The notes: generated by a model not told the origin, from the letters alone. Positions 40,186 to 50,628 are shown, numbered from the stretch's first letter. The stretch is 64,000 bases of DNA from Ruegeria atlantica (GCF_001458195.1 NZ_CYPU01000071.1:124001-188000); one strand, 5' to 3'. Numbers and translations are program-made.

Positions 40186-41793
40186 TCACATTAGTTCCAG
40201 TTGTTTAATTAGTTCGTCCGGGTCAATCGCAAAGTCGTCGTGCATGGAATGCTCACCAGTGACCTTTCCCGTTCGTCTACCGTTCAGGAAAGCTAAGTTG
40301 AGCCCCTTTATCTCAGCAATGCGGTTCCAAAACGACGTATTACTAAACGGATGTCTAGGGTAAAGGATCAGAACATTTGTTCGCTTTCTACACCAAAGTA
40401 AATTGGTGAAGGCAGCGCCCGTTGGACCAATAATTGTTGATGCTGTATGAAAGAGATCAACCTGGGCTTGAAAGCTAAGGCTGTTCGTATCTACAACTTC
40501 AAATCCTTCCTTTAAAAGAACATCAATAATCGATGTTTCGTTTGTCAATGCACGATATGTTGAGCCACGCTTAAGGTAGATTTTGCGCTCCTTTGGGTTT
40601 TCGTTAACGACATCAGCTTTTAATTTCTCAACTAACTTCAAAACCTGGGTCCTAGGGAAAAAACAGTCCTCATCAGTCGGTTCGCGATGATAGCAATCAA
40701 CTATTTGTGCGATATCAGAAAAGTAGTAGAGTTTGTTAACCCTGTAGAGCGCATTTCTTTTCAATCTAAGAACAGGTCGGTCTGAAGCTTTTAGTCGCTC
40801 AATGATTTGATATATCGAATCTGGTAAGTCATCTGAAACCAACAGCGGCACCGAAGAAGCAATGTTCAAATTATCCTCAATGAAGCTGAGTTTTACGCCG
40901 AGCTCCAAAACAAAATGAAAAAAGTTTTGCTCGTATTCCTTGAACAAATGAATGCCCTCTCGAACCACAGGCGTCAATACGTTTAAACATTGGACGGTAA
41001 CACGGTTTTTATTGACAACAGTCGTCTGCCAGTTCTTTACCAAAGATGAGCCGTCAGCTTTCCCTAACAATCTCGCGATTTCTTCGTTGACAACACAACC
41101 TTCTTTTGGAAAAAGCATGGCTGATCCAGGTATGATTTCACATTCTTCAATACACGCGAAATTCAATCGAGAAGGAAAGTTGCTTTCACGCTTCCATTCT
41201 TCCTCTATCGCTGAAAAAATTGGTAACTTCGTTACACAAGCGGATTCTAAATCTTTTAAATATGACAGCGTGGCCGTCAATGGAGAGAAGTCACCAGACA
41301 AATGAGCGCGGCCATGCAAATTGCTAGCAACCGCAAAGGTCTGAAGTTTGCTCGCCTGATCCGCTTGTAGTATTCTCATTTGGGTAATGTGGCCGTTTCT
41401 ATGGCCAAAATGGATATAGTGAACGAGCGGGTTTTCCGCTGATCCGTCTTTTAAGTAATTAGAATTATAGAAATCTGGATCAAATTCAGCGGACGGCCAT
41501 CGGCTCTCCTTATACCCGTATTTCTCGTAATGAATTAGGGGGTTCATACCAGCCAAAGCTACGTCTTGGTATTTTTTGTTATACCAATTCGTGGAAAAGA
41601 AAGGGCTTGGATCGTACCCCTTATCAGCGCCGATTTCATAGTAGTGAAGAAGTGGATTTAAGTTACTTCCAGCAACTTCTGGATACATTTGTGTGTACCA
41701 TTCAGCATCAAACACCTTGCTCTGAAACTCTGAATCTCCGGAGTTCTTTTTGTTGCCTAATAACTGTCTAATTTTATTTTTTAGTTTCCTCAT
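40186..41793 (-). CDS. GT61-like glycosyltransferase with N-terminal WY repeats
   Basis: 535 residues from ATG 41791-41793 (AAGG lies 11 nt upstream). ATG 41802 is possible; the longer open frame to 42018 is not accepted. Residues about 27-140 hold three short repeats: FDAEWYTQMYPEVAGSNLNP, FFSTNWYNKKYQDVALAGMN and FDPDFYNSNYLKDGSAENPL, each ending in HY.x.FG or GY. The C-terminal part is GT61/DUF563: NFFHFVLELGVKL, IYLKRGSTYRALTNE and GPTGAAFTNLLWCRKRTNVL. The repeats also occur in the 45977 and 53426 proteins. AT-rich relative to the flanks. Confidence 0.82.
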   Translation of the reverse strand: MRKLKNKIRQLLGNKKNSGDSEFQSKVFDAEWYTQMYPEVAGSNLNPLLHYYEIGADKGYDPSPFFSTNWYNKKYQDVALAGMNPLIHYEKYGYKESRWPSAEFDPDFYNSNYLKDGSAENPLVHYIHFGHRNGHITQMRILQADQASKLQTFAVASNLHGRAHLSGDFSPLTATLSYLKDLESACVTKLPIFSAIEEEWKRESNFPSRLNFACIEECEIIPGSAMLFPKEGCVVNEEIARLLGKADGSSLVKNWQTTVVNKNRVTVQCLNVLTPVVREGIHLFKEYEQNFFHFVLELGVKLSFIEDNLNIASSVPLLVSDDLPDSIYQIIERLKASDRPVLRLKRNALYRVNKLYYFSDIAQIVDCYHREPTDEDCFFPRTQVLKLVEKLKADVVNENPKERKIYLKRGSTYRALTNETSIIDVLLKEGFEVVDTNSLSFQAQVDLFHTASTIIGPTGAAFTNLLWCRKRTNVLILYPRHPFSNTSFWNRIAEIKGLNLAFLNGRRTGKVTGEHSMHDDFAIDPDELIKQLELM

Positions 41794-42018
41794 CGATTGC
41801 ATCGCCTTGTGTCGAATTACGCTCTTGCGTGCCCATCGGTCCCGTCCAATGATAACCGGTGTTTCCCAAGCAACCTCGGACTGGAGCTGGGCTGAACGCT
41901 TTGCCGCATTTTTGAAGTGTGAGTATTGCGGCGGAGTCCGGCAACACCATTTTGTTAGGGTTGTAGGCGTCTTGCCGCAGTTATTGAGTGGTGTCAACGG
42001 CGGTATGTAGTGAACCAC

Positions 42019-42895
42019 TTGGGAAAGAAATGCCGATAGCGCGCCCAGATTTCATAGCCTAAACATTTTGACCGACGCGAAAGCGATTGTCGCTGCGCCG
42101 CTTTTGTCCAACGGTCGTATTGAGTTGCTGCGTGTCGACAATACGTCAACTTGTGGAACATGATTTCTTTTCTATTCGGACGACTTTATGGGGTTTCAAT
42201 TTTTTCTTTTTTTTACAACAGGTTGGCATTCAGGCATGTACTTTCTTGCCTTGTAGCACTTTTCGGAACCTGTCGACACCTTACCTTTGATCTCCTGATA
42301 GCCGTTCGGAGAGCTTCCTGGAACAGCACAGACACAATAGCCAACATTTTACATGTCTCGCAGTTGCGAACAGGTTCACCTGCCGACTTTCGCCGCCTCA
42401 TATGGCGTACAGTTTTGTGTTTTCGCCACCTAAGGCTATAAAACGTCACCTCTTTGGATTGCGTATGTTTATGCGCCAAAATATCAAAGAAAACGCGAGG
42501 GTCTACCACGGGTGTTTTTCTAATTTGTTTTCGGGCCGTGTTCATGAGCATCTGACATGAAATCCCTAGCTCGGTCTCTAAGAACAGCGTTGCATGGACG
42601 TTATGTCATGCCACCTAAGTTTCAGTTTTGGGCCGCGGCACTACGCTTAAAAGTTGGCTGATTTGGACTTTGGCGACCTATGATTGTTATCCACAATAGT
42701 AGAAAGCCCACAGAATGTTCACCGGACTACTTTGTTGTTTCGTCCTTTTTTCTAATCCTGTTCACTCATTAACTACGTACACTGCGTAACCGGGGATAAA
42801 ATGACCGCCTGTAGTCCGAGGTGCTTGGGTATTCGGCAAACGTCGGTGATGCTGGATCCAACCTGACGCGAATAATCTTCACAAAGATAACGGGA
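42019..42895. other. AT-rich gap after the GT61-like gene
   Basis: 877 bp. No convincing gene. Several short frames on both strands have no ribosome binding site or recognisable domain. Confidence 0.4.
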
Positions 42896-43999
42896 TCAAT
42901 GCGGCGCACTGGCGTTTTCGATTGACCGACACACAACATCAGAAACGTTCATCGGTGCGTGTGGCCCCATTGGTAGGCTAAAAACTTCTCCAGCGAATTT
43001 CTGAGCTAATGGAAATTGGTCTGGAGCGAAATTACTGCTTTGGAAAGCTTCCTGCATGTGAGGCGGAATAGGATAGTGTATTTGCGTTCCAATACCCGCG
43101 TCTTTCAAAATGTCAATCAAATGATCTCTGTTTGGGCTGCGAACAACATACAGATGCCATGCGGATTTTGCCCAACTGGAAATCGTCGGAAGTATAAGAC
43201 CACTGCCCTCAAGAGCAGAACTATAACTATCCGCAAGCGCATTGCGGCGTCCGTTCCATTCGTCAAGATACCCCAGTTTGACTCGAAGTACAGCTGCTTG
43301 CATCGGATCAAGTCGAGAATTCACGCCTGCAACGTTATTCACGTACTTTTTCTTCGACCCGTAATTTCGCAACACCCTTAGCTTTTCCACCAAATCGGGT
43401 CGATTTGATGTCACCGCGCCGGCGTCGCCCAAAGCGCCTAGGTTTTTGCCCGGGTAAAAACTCCAACAAACTAAATCAGAATCTCCGCCAATCCGTTTAC
43501 CTTTATATTCGGCCCCATGAGCCTGCGCTGCATCTTCCACGACCGCGATTCCTCGAGCACGCGCGATCTCCAAAATGGGATCCAAGTCCGCGGGCTGCCC
43601 GTAAAGGTGCACTGGAATAATCGCTCTGGTTCGGTCCGTGATCGCGGAAGCTATTTTTGTGGGATCGATATTGTAACTATTTTTATCCGGTTCTACCGGG
43701 ACGGGTTTCGCCCCAACTGCGGAAACAGCTAACCATGTAGCGATGAAGGTGTGGGAAGGAACAATTACTTCGTCTCCATGTCCTACTCCGAGTGCACGTA
43801 GGGAAAGGACAAGCGCATCAAGGCCATTGGCCACACCTACCGCGTGCTCAGCACCGCAGTACTTGGCCCATTCGGCTTCAAAATTTTCAACCTCTTCGCC
43901 AAGAACGTACCACCCACTGTCCAAAACCCGGAGAACCGCTGTGTCAATTTCGCTTTTTAATTCGAGGTATGCATCTCGCAGATCAAGAAATGGAATCAT
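42896..43999 (-). CDS. fdtB: dTDP-3-amino-3,6-dideoxyhexose transaminase (FdtB/QdtB-like)
   Basis: 367 residues. IPFLDLRDAYLELKSEIDTA, GEEVENFEAEWAKYCGAEHA, VPSHTFIATWLAVSAVGAKP, VEDAAQAHGAEYKGKRIG and FYPGKNLGALGDAGAV (PLP lysine in PGKN) fit the FdtB/QdtB branch of DegT enzymes. It aminates the C3 keto group made by FdtA, to which it is joined by an ATGA overlap. Whether the product is dTDP-Fuc3N or dTDP-Qui3N depends on the FdtA stereochemistry. Confidence 0.85.
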   Translation of the reverse strand: MIPFLDLRDAYLELKSEIDTAVLRVLDSGWYVLGEEVENFEAEWAKYCGAEHAVGVANGLDALVLSLRALGVGHGDEVIVPSHTFIATWLAVSAVGAKPVPVEPDKNSYNIDPTKIASAITDRTRAIIPVHLYGQPADLDPILEIARARGIAVVEDAAQAHGAEYKGKRIGGDSDLVCWSFYPGKNLGALGDAGAVTSNRPDLVEKLRVLRNYGSKKKYVNNVAGVNSRLDPMQAAVLRVKLGYLDEWNGRRNALADSYSSALEGSGLILPTISSWAKSAWHLYVVRSPNRDHLIDILKDAGIGTQIHYPIPPHMQEAFQSSNFAPDQFPLAQKFAGEVFSLPMGPHAPMNVSDVVCRSIENASAPH

Positions 44000-44460
44000 G
44001 AATTCTGTCCTACAGCCTTTTTAAAATCTTGATATTCTCGGAAATAGTCCGATTCATCATATGGCTGAGACGCAAGAACCATACAAACTGCACCTTGGCT
44101 AAAAAGATCCATCTCACGCCACACCAACTTGCTAATATATAGCCCTTTTCGGGGATCGCGAAGAAAGTGTTCCGTCCGTGTATGCCCGTCATCCACCGTT
44201 ATCCTAAAGCTCCCTGAAAGCGCAAAGACAACCTGTTCAAGCTCTTGATGAGCGTGCCCTCCTCGCTGTGCATCAACTGGAACATTGTAAAGGTAGTACA
44301 CACGCTGAATATTGAACGGAATGTGATTCCCACCTTCTACAAAGGTGAGGTCACCACGGGGATCTGTAATAACGGGTAGCGCAATAGACTGAAAATGACC
44401 CTTGATTTCTGCTAATGATGAAGGGCTTGGTCCCCCAATTTTGTCAACTGCATCAGACAT
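43996..44460 (-). CDS. fdtA: dTDP-6-deoxy-hex-4-ulose 3,4-ketoisomerase (FdtA/QdtA-like)
   Basis: 154 residues, cupin fold. Start chosen at ATG 44458-44460 after GAGGAGCAAGG; the frame upstream to 44592 is not accepted. DPRGDLTFVEGGNHIPF, RVYYLYNVP, RGGHAHQELEQVVFALSGSF (the His pair of the active site) and VWREMDLFSQGAVCMVLAS match the family. Moves the keto group of dTDP-4-keto-6-deoxyglucose (from RfbB) to C3. C4 stereochemistry cannot be read here. Confidence 0.88.
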   Translation of the reverse strand: MSDAVDKIGGPSPSSLAEIKGHFQSIALPVITDPRGDLTFVEGGNHIPFNIQRVYYLYNVPVDAQRGGHAHQELEQVVFALSGSFRITVDDGHTRTEHFLRDPRKGLYISKLVWREMDLFSQGAVCMVLASQPYDESDYFREYQDFKKAVGQNS

Positions 44461-45013
44461 CAGCCTTGCTCCTCGATAGGCACCTAAAAAGGTCAAATAT
44501 TTTATTAAATTTGACGTTTCAAGCCGAATAATCCAAAATCGTGCGCTCTGAATCCCAACGAGCTTTCCATCAAAATCTCCGCCCAGTCGCATGGGCTCAA
44601 AATACTGGTCTTTCGCAGCGTGTCAGGGTATTAGGCGAAATTCCCCTCTGACACTGCCGGTTGATCGCTGTTAGATCGTGATGCCAAGTTTCAAACCGGA
44701 ACGAAAACCATAACTACTGATAGGTAAGTCGAACACAAGAGCACTACGCCCCTTGTGCCGAAACCCAACTGATGTGTCTTGGCTTCTTGCTTGGTGTTCG
44801 TGGCCTCGGGTGGACAGAAGTCGTCTTTTGTTTTGCTGTTGGCGTAGCGCACTCTAGGCACAATCCCTTTTTGATTTCAGCAATTCGGCAGGTCCATTAA
44901 ATATTTATCTGACCACATTGTCGCTGAACAGTTAGCGTCAGTGCATTTCCGTTAATTGACTACGACCCTATGCTCGGAAGACCAGATCCCTACATCGTTT
45001 CGATGTTGGGCTG
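44461..45013. other. gap between fdtA and the SDR gene
   Basis: 553 bp without a recognisable gene. Both neighbours are on the minus strand, so it may contain the fdtA promoter. Confidence 0.4.
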
Positions 45014-45925
45014 TCAGAACTGCTGCGACCACTCAAAATACTGCTCGATTCCTTCTTCAAGTGGGATCGTGCAAAACCAGTTAAAGTCAACCTGCGCGCG
45101 CGTGACATCAAGGACCGAACGTGCAACGTCGACTCCACGACCAGGCTTGAAGACCGGAGAAATCGAGTTTCCGGTTACCTTGCTGAGAATTGACACAATT
45201 TCATTAATTGATACGCCCGCTCCAGATCCAACATTATAAGCCCCGGATTTATTACTTGCGATAGCGAGTGAACAAAATTCTGCGAGGTCCCTGACGTGTA
45301 AATAGTCTCGAACCACGCTGCCATCGCCCCAGATTTCAAGAGGTTCGCCCGCCTTGAGCCGGGCAAGAAATGTTGAAATGACACCTTGTACTCCGGTATG
45401 TGCCTGACGTGGACCATAGGGGTTTGAAGCACGAATGGAGATGGCGGACAGACCGTACTTGCGTTGATACATGGCCAAGTAGTGCTCGATCGAGGACTTC
45501 ACAATGCCATAAGAGTTGATTGGGCGTAGGGGATGTGTCTCTGGAATTGGGACAACTTGCGGAGGGCCGTAAACAGTCCCACCCGATGACAGAAACAAAA
45601 GCCGAAGGACACCCAGGTCAACCATCGCGTCAAGCAGCGCAAGTGTACCAACTAGGTTGTCCTGGACATCGGTGATCGGGTCAAGATCCGCCGTTCCGGG
45701 AAATGTCGTGCTGACAAGATGCGCCACTGCATCGACCCCAGAAAGGGCTTCAATGATCGCCATTTTGTCACCAAAATTTCCAAACTGGTATTCAACCCCA
45801 TTCAGTGGTTCGCGAAATCGTTCCGGCTGCCTATCAAATACTCGAACGGTATGACCATTTTCAAGCAGCACGTCGACGAGATGAGAACCAATGAACCCAC
45901 AGCCACCGATGACCAAGACTTTCAT
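45014..45925 (-). CDS. NAD-dependent epimerase/dehydratase (extended SDR)
   Basis: 303 residues. KVLVIGGCGFIGSHLVDVLL (GxxGxxG), FLSSGGTVYGPP, YGIVKSSIEHYLAMY (YxxxK) and RASNPYGPRQ fit UDP-glucose 4-epimerase-like SDRs. The substrate is a sugar nucleotide; specificity is not readable. 51 bp after the RgpF-GT4-RgpF gene and probably in its transcript. Confidence 0.88.
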   Translation of the reverse strand: MKVLVIGGCGFIGSHLVDVLLENGHTVRVFDRQPERFREPLNGVEYQFGNFGDKMAIIEALSGVDAVAHLVSTTFPGTADLDPITDVQDNLVGTLALLDAMVDLGVLRLLFLSSGGTVYGPPQVVPIPETHPLRPINSYGIVKSSIEHYLAMYQRKYGLSAISIRASNPYGPRQAHTGVQGVISTFLARLKAGEPLEIWGDGSVVRDYLHVRDLAEFCSLAIASNKSGAYNVGSGAGVSINEIVSILSKVTGNSISPVFKPGRGVDVARSVLDVTRAQVDFNWFCTIPLEEGIEQYFEWSQQF

Positions 45926-45976
45926 AGGGTATTTCTACCTTTCCATTCCCAAATTCGCACCTGAACGATCGCCTTT

Positions 45977-48900
45977 CTAACGCGTAACGCCGTGAATGTT
46001 AGTCACGACTGTCCGCCAGCCCTCCATTTCCGGAATGACACCAAACAATCTTTCCAGCGCGTGCAGCATCGTTCCGTCAACTGCAACGGGCTCCTTGGGA
46101 TAGTCGCTCCAATTGAAGCCTAGATCAACGAAGCTTTTCAATGCATCCGAGCGCATCCAGAACATAGTTCCAACTGGAAAATTAAAAGCTGCGGGTAAAC
46201 TGTTGTGCCCCAACCGTTTGGCTAACCGTCGAGCGAGCCCAATGTTACGGGACCACCCCATAACGTGCGGGTCATCAGGATAGATCAGACCAACTTTTTC
46301 ATCAACTTGAAAACGCTCGAAAATTTTGTCGGCCATGTTGCCTCCAAGGCGTCCACCGAGAAGGTTCTCAAACAAAAACTTGCTCCATGCGTGGACGATT
46401 TGCTGGTCTTTTACATGCGTGCTCTTTTTTAGGTGAATATGACCGACCACGTCGTAGTTGTTGCAGAGATGCTCACCAAATTGCGTCAGCAACGGACCAA
46501 TATCTCGTCCAGCATTGGGAACGGATCGAACATCGCAAAGTCGTCCATTATAATTTGACAAGAGTTCTTTCACTCTGTTCTCGTCGCTCTCCTTGCCGAC
46601 ACTAACATAGAGATCGGGCAGCGTTTTGTTGATGGAGAGATGCGAAACGATTTCCGGCATTTGATCTAAATGGTACGCATGAATATGCAGCGCAGGCTGG
46701 AGCGTCACTTGCTCTAGCTTCTTGGATGTATTCTGCCCGCCCTCTAAGACCGGTAGTCGCCACGGTCCTTCCGGTCGACCTTCGCTTATGAAATGGGCAT
46801 AGGCGTCACGCGTGCGGTCATTTGTCTGGCTAAGATAAGTATCATAAACAAATGGATGGAACCCGGGTTCTGGCTTCTTTGCGGTCGCGCCCCAACGTGC
46901 GTCGTCGACGTATGTTCCTACCGTTGTTTTCGAGTCTCGGTTTTGCTTTTCGTCAGACAGGAAGTAGTCCGGTCGGAAAAAACCAGATTCCACAATGTCA
47001 GTGATATCGCGCTCTCGCGCAGCATGCCGAGCCTTGGCAGCTAAACCCAACTCTTCTAATTTGTTTACATAAGCGCTCAGATCAAAAACTCTGGCCGCAA
47101 CTTCGCGTGTTCGTTTCGAAACACTCTCATAGAGTTCAGAAGTAGTCGCAAGCCGCAGGAGCTTGCCAGCCATATCGCCGGTATCAATGTACTGAGCCAC
47201 ACAGTCTTCACCAAGACCCTCATCGATCAGAAGATCCGCTACACCGGACGCTTCTTCAAAGCACAAAACAGGTAGCCCAGCGCACATCGAGTCGATTGCC
47301 ACATTGGGCAATGGATCAAGCCTACTGGTCACTAAGAAAACATCGGACATCTCATAAGCCACGTCCATCTCAGAAATGGAGGGAACCATGGTGACTCTTT
47401 GTTCCAACCCGGCGCGCTGTAATTGATCCCTCAGGTACACGGAATAGCCGAAATCCTTATCTGGATCATAACCTGGACCAATCCAAACAAAATGAACATC
47501 ATTGCTCTCAGAAGATTGCAGCACTCTCGTTGCGGTTTCGAGAAAAAGGTCTACCCCTTTTCGGATTTCAACGGTGCCAGCTCCAAGCACGACGAAACGC
47601 TCAGTTTGTTCACTCGATGGCCGTATTAACTCGCGTAAATAGCTTCTTTCAGCCTCCACCGTGGTATCGTCACGTGAAGCATTTGGCACACTGCACCTAC
47701 CTTGGGGTAGAACCGTCACATTGGGGGTCATATCCATAAGCCCCTTATCAAGTTCTAATGCGTTTTCCAAAGTCAATCGCGTGGAAAAAACGGTTTCATC
47801 TGCCCATCGAACAGCCTCTGAAAACGCCGTTTTCTTCTCAATGTAGGATGCGAATTCATGCAAAAGCGCGACAGACGGTACACCGCACTCGTGCAAGCCC
47901 TTTAACAAAGCGTGAGATTGAATCGAATTCACTACGGCGAATGCATACTCACGTTCCGTACAAAGACAATTCAAAAGGTAGGTGTAATCCGTTGCTTTAG
48001 TGCTTTGCAGGTTTGCGTCAAAGACCTTTTCAGATACCTTCCTAAAGTCGCCCGTTATTTCACCTCCTGTCAGGCAAAGGGTCGTAACATTGTATCGGGT
48101 CGACAATTTACTTGTGACGTTCCAAGTCAGTATTGGTGCCCCGCTTCGACTGGCCTGATGACTAACGACCAGGACATTCGGCTTACTATCGTCGTATACT
48201 TTATCTCCTCGAAACTCAAAACTACCTTTTCCTCCCGCGCGTCCAGTCGCCGCTGCCTCGAAGTGGACAGGTGATTGCAGGAAGCGCTTTGGGTCATATT
48301 TAACGGCACGACGCTGGTAATTCGATGCTGTTTTTTGGGACAGCGGAGGTGAAAATTTCGCCAGGCTTTTGTAAATCTTAAACTTCAGCTTTCTCCGAAC
48401 TTGTTTCAATGGCCTTTTGGCGGCCAGCATCAGTTCTCTTTCCAGCTCCACCACGCGAGCCAACGCGGCACGCCGGTCAGCAGAGGCTTTACTAAGTTTG
48501 GCACTCAGATCGAAATTTTGCGCCGCTAACGTCATCTTTGATCCTTGAGACACAGCGCCCTCGCTTCGATCACCTGATTTGATTAATTCAATACTCTTTT
48601 TGGCTATGGCGACATCATAGCCTAGTTTCGCGAATACTCCTTCCCAGCCCCGCGTATCTGGATCCTGAATCACAGCAGTCTTTACGAAAGGGAAGCCCTC
48701 TTCAATTAAGCCCTGCCAATCTTTGATCGTTCGGTTTGTCGTTCCCTTGTTCGGAAACAACGCCGCTGCTTGAAACCCTTTCGCTTTGAGAGCATCCGTC
48801 AATTGTAACTCGTAGGCAAAAATGACTTCCTGTTTGTCATCCAAGTTGCGAACGCCGCCAAGAAAATCAACCAAGGCTTCTACCGCGTTACCCTTTGCGA

Positions 48901-49822
48901 CAAGAAAAAAACTTTGAAGGTGATGCTTAAATTCGAAGTTGTCCGTCAACCCAACAAGATCTGCCTCACTTTCGCGCGCCCTATTCACGATTGAGTCCAA
49001 ACCGTCTTTCCAAAGCGGGCCTATCAAGCTGTCATTGACGAGGCACAGCATGCGCGTGCTCTCTAGATCGATGTGGTTCAGTGCGTGCGCCCAAGCGGCG
49101 AAATCGAACCCGCCGTTTTCTCGCAGGATCAGACCATCAACCTGGTTCAACAAGGAGGAAGTGTCGACGTCTGAAATGCAATTCGCCACAACAATAACGA
49201 CAACCGCGATGCCAGTCCTTCTGAGGGCATCAATGTAGACTGGAACGTGCGGCTTAATCTTTCCTGCAGGAGCGTGAGTTACGAATAAGGCCAGATCGGA
49301 CTCCGAGCTGGCTCTTTTAAGTACCTTGATCTCAACATCTTTGACATCAGTCGACTTGTCAGTCGGATTGCACCGACGGCCTTCCGATTGTCCGACATTC
49401 ATAAAGTGCAATAGAGCGTCCTTGCCGCCTGCACCAGCGTCGGGATAATTTTTTGCGTACCAAGATGGGTTGAAGAATTCGTTTGGTTTGCACCCGGCAT
49501 TAGCCCCAAAAACAATATAGTGGTACAACGGATTCATACCACTCTGTTCGGCCTCAGGATAAGCAGAAAGATACCAACTTGTGGAAAAGCAAGAGTTAGG
49601 GTCCTTGCCCTCTTCGGCACCAAGATCAAAATAATGCGCGAGCATACCTCGCGGATAATTCACGGCCTCAGGATATTCTGCCGCGTACCACTCTTTGTCG
49701 AACAGCCCCGATTTGTCTACGATCGCCTCCTCCGAACTCAACTTTTCCGCACCCTGTTCCTGACGCGCGCGCCTTGCTTTACGTTTTGAGCGCAATCCGA
49801 AAAACTCCAATTTTTTCTCCAT
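45977..49822 (-). CDS. giant RgpF-GT4-RgpF protein with WY repeats
   Basis: 1281 residues from ATG 49820-49822, which overlaps the upstream stop as TGATG. Order: three repeats at 41-152 (LFDKEWYAAEYPEA, CFSTSWYLSAYPEA, FFNPSWYAKNYPDA); an RgpF-like domain at about 176-400 (LALFVTHAPAGKIKPHVPVY, ENGGFDFAAWAHALNHI, CLVNDSLIGPL); a basic coiled region at about 430-500; a GT4 domain at about 555-960 (VLVVSHQASRSGAPIL, FVVLGAGTVEIRKGVDLFLE, VTSRLDPLPNVAIDSMCAGL); another repeat-like segment near 1040; and a second RgpF-like domain to the end (RSVPNAGRDIGPLLTQF, GHIHLKKSTH, FPVGTMFWMRSDALK, DGTMLHALERLFG). RgpF domains take part in rhamnose-containing glycan assembly, so with rfbCBDA this is a candidate multi-step rhamnosyl assembly enzyme. 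Confidence 0.85.
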   Translation of the reverse strand: MEKKLEFFGLRSKRKARRARQEQGAEKLSSEEAIVDKSGLFDKEWYAAEYPEAVNYPRGMLAHYFDLGAEEGKDPNSCFSTSWYLSAYPEAEQSGMNPLYHYIVFGANAGCKPNEFFNPSWYAKNYPDAGAGGKDALLHFMNVGQSEGRRCNPTDKSTDVKDVEIKVLKRASSESDLALFVTHAPAGKIKPHVPVYIDALRRTGIAVVVIVVANCISDVDTSSLLNQVDGLILRENGGFDFAAWAHALNHIDLESTRMLCLVNDSLIGPLWKDGLDSIVNRARESEADLVGLTDNFEFKHHLQSFFLVAKGNAVEALVDFLGGVRNLDDKQEVIFAYELQLTDALKAKGFQAAALFPNKGTTNRTIKDWQGLIEEGFPFVKTAVIQDPDTRGWEGVFAKLGYDVAIAKKSIELIKSGDRSEGAVSQGSKMTLAAQNFDLSAKLSKASADRRAALARVVELERELMLAAKRPLKQVRRKLKFKIYKSLAKFSPPLSQKTASNYQRRAVKYDPKRFLQSPVHFEAAATGRAGGKGSFEFRGDKVYDDSKPNVLVVSHQASRSGAPILTWNVTSKLSTRYNVTTLCLTGGEITGDFRKVSEKVFDANLQSTKATDYTYLLNCLCTEREYAFAVVNSIQSHALLKGLHECGVPSVALLHEFASYIEKKTAFSEAVRWADETVFSTRLTLENALELDKGLMDMTPNVTVLPQGRCSVPNASRDDTTVEAERSYLRELIRPSSEQTERFVVLGAGTVEIRKGVDLFLETATRVLQSSESNDVHFVWIGPGYDPDKDFGYSVYLRDQLQRAGLEQRVTMVPSISEMDVAYEMSDVFLVTSRLDPLPNVAIDSMCAGLPVLCFEEASGVADLLIDEGLGEDCVAQYIDTGDMAGKLLRLATTSELYESVSKRTREVAARVFDLSAYVNKLEELGLAAKARHAARERDITDIVESGFFRPDYFLSDEKQNRDSKTTVGTYVDDARWGATAKKPEPGFHPFVYDTYLSQTNDRTRDAYAHFISEGRPEGPWRLPVLEGGQNTSKKLEQVTLQPALHIHAYHLDQMPEIVSHLSINKTLPDLYVSVGKESDENRVKELLSNYNGRLCDVRSVPNAGRDIGPLLTQFGEHLCNNYDVVGHIHLKKSTHVKDQQIVHAWSKFLFENLLGGRLGGNMADKIFERFQVDEKVGLIYPDDPHVMGWSRNIGLARRLAKRLGHNSLPAAFNFPVGTMFWMRSDALKSFVDLGFNWSDYPKEPVAVDGTMLHALERLFGVIPEMEGWRTVVTNIHGVTR

Positions 49823-50628
49823 CAGATTTGAACGCTCTTCATATGCGGCCCAACGCGTGCACATTTTCGCCAATTTTCTTTCACCATTGTCGCGATAGAA
49901 TTCAGTGTTTTGATCTGTGCATTGAGGTCCGCGACTTCAGCGACTTGACTCTGCTGGATATTCAACCAGCTGCGATGTTCAATCTCCGTCTGGGCGTTGA
50001 TTTCAGTATTTTCCATTCTAAACCGTATCAATCCAGCATGCGCCTCAAGTTCCGCTCTTGAAGGTCGGGTATCGCGTTTCTCAAACAAGATTGCCCAAGG
50101 ACAAAGGAAAGAGCCGTCGAAATCAGAGACTGGCCCAACCCCCTCTGCAGCAAAAAGATCCATCCGATACACCAGAATTTGCACATTGATAAGTGTGCCG
50201 CCCTTGAACTCCGTCGGAATCGACGAAAAGAACGCCTTGGGGGATACAACGCATAGGTTCCGAATAGCCTTACGCGCATCCCACTCGAGCATATGCTCGA
50301 TGACATCGAAACATGTGACGACATCGAATCTTCCTTCAATCGGATCGGTCATCAAACCGTGACTGCAAAAGCCTTTCAGTTCCTTGGGCACCTGGCTCTT
50401 CGCAAAGGATGACAAGTCGCGCCAAAAAGCCTCAATGCCGCGAGCGCACATGATTTCCACAAGAGTTCCGATTGAGTAACCGGTGCCAATGACCTTTTTG
50501 GGTGCATTCCTTTCGTCCAAAGCAACTGCAACTTGGTCGAAAAATTCTGACCAAAGCGGTTCTGCGCACGTATATGGAATCCCGCATAGGCACTGGAGAT
50601 AATTCTCATCGTACTCCAGCTCATCCAT
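49822..50628 (-). CDS. methyltransferase-like protein with altered SAM motif I
   Basis: 268 residues. FDVVTCFDVIEHMLEWDARK and FFSSIPTEFKGGTLINVQIL match methyltransferases of polysaccharide loci. Motif I reads KKVIGTGYSIGTLVEIM where LDxGCxxGxLVE is usual, so the Asp is replaced by Gly, and the acid loop is FWRDLSSFA. SAM binding may be weak or lost. The last 60 residues are a separate helical tail. Stop and start overlap with the 45977 gene suggests translational coupling. Confidence 0.65.
   Translation of the reverse strand: MDELEYDENYLQCLCGIPYTCAEPLWSEFFDQVAVALDERNAPKKVIGTGYSIGTLVEIMCARGIEAFWRDLSSFAKSQVPKELKGFCSHGLMTDPIEGRFDVVTCFDVIEHMLEWDARKAIRNLCVVSPKAFFSSIPTEFKGGTLINVQILVYRMDLFAAEGVGPVSDFDGSFLCPWAILFEKRDTRPSRAELEAHAGLIRFRMENTEINAQTEIEHRSWLNIQQSQVAEVADLNAQIKTLNSIATMVKENWRKCARVGPHMKSVQI

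Noticed and set aside
41794-42018. Extension of the GT61-like frame to 42018
   Set aside because: The extra residues do not resemble the repeats or the family, and a better-placed ATG at 41793 follows AAGG.
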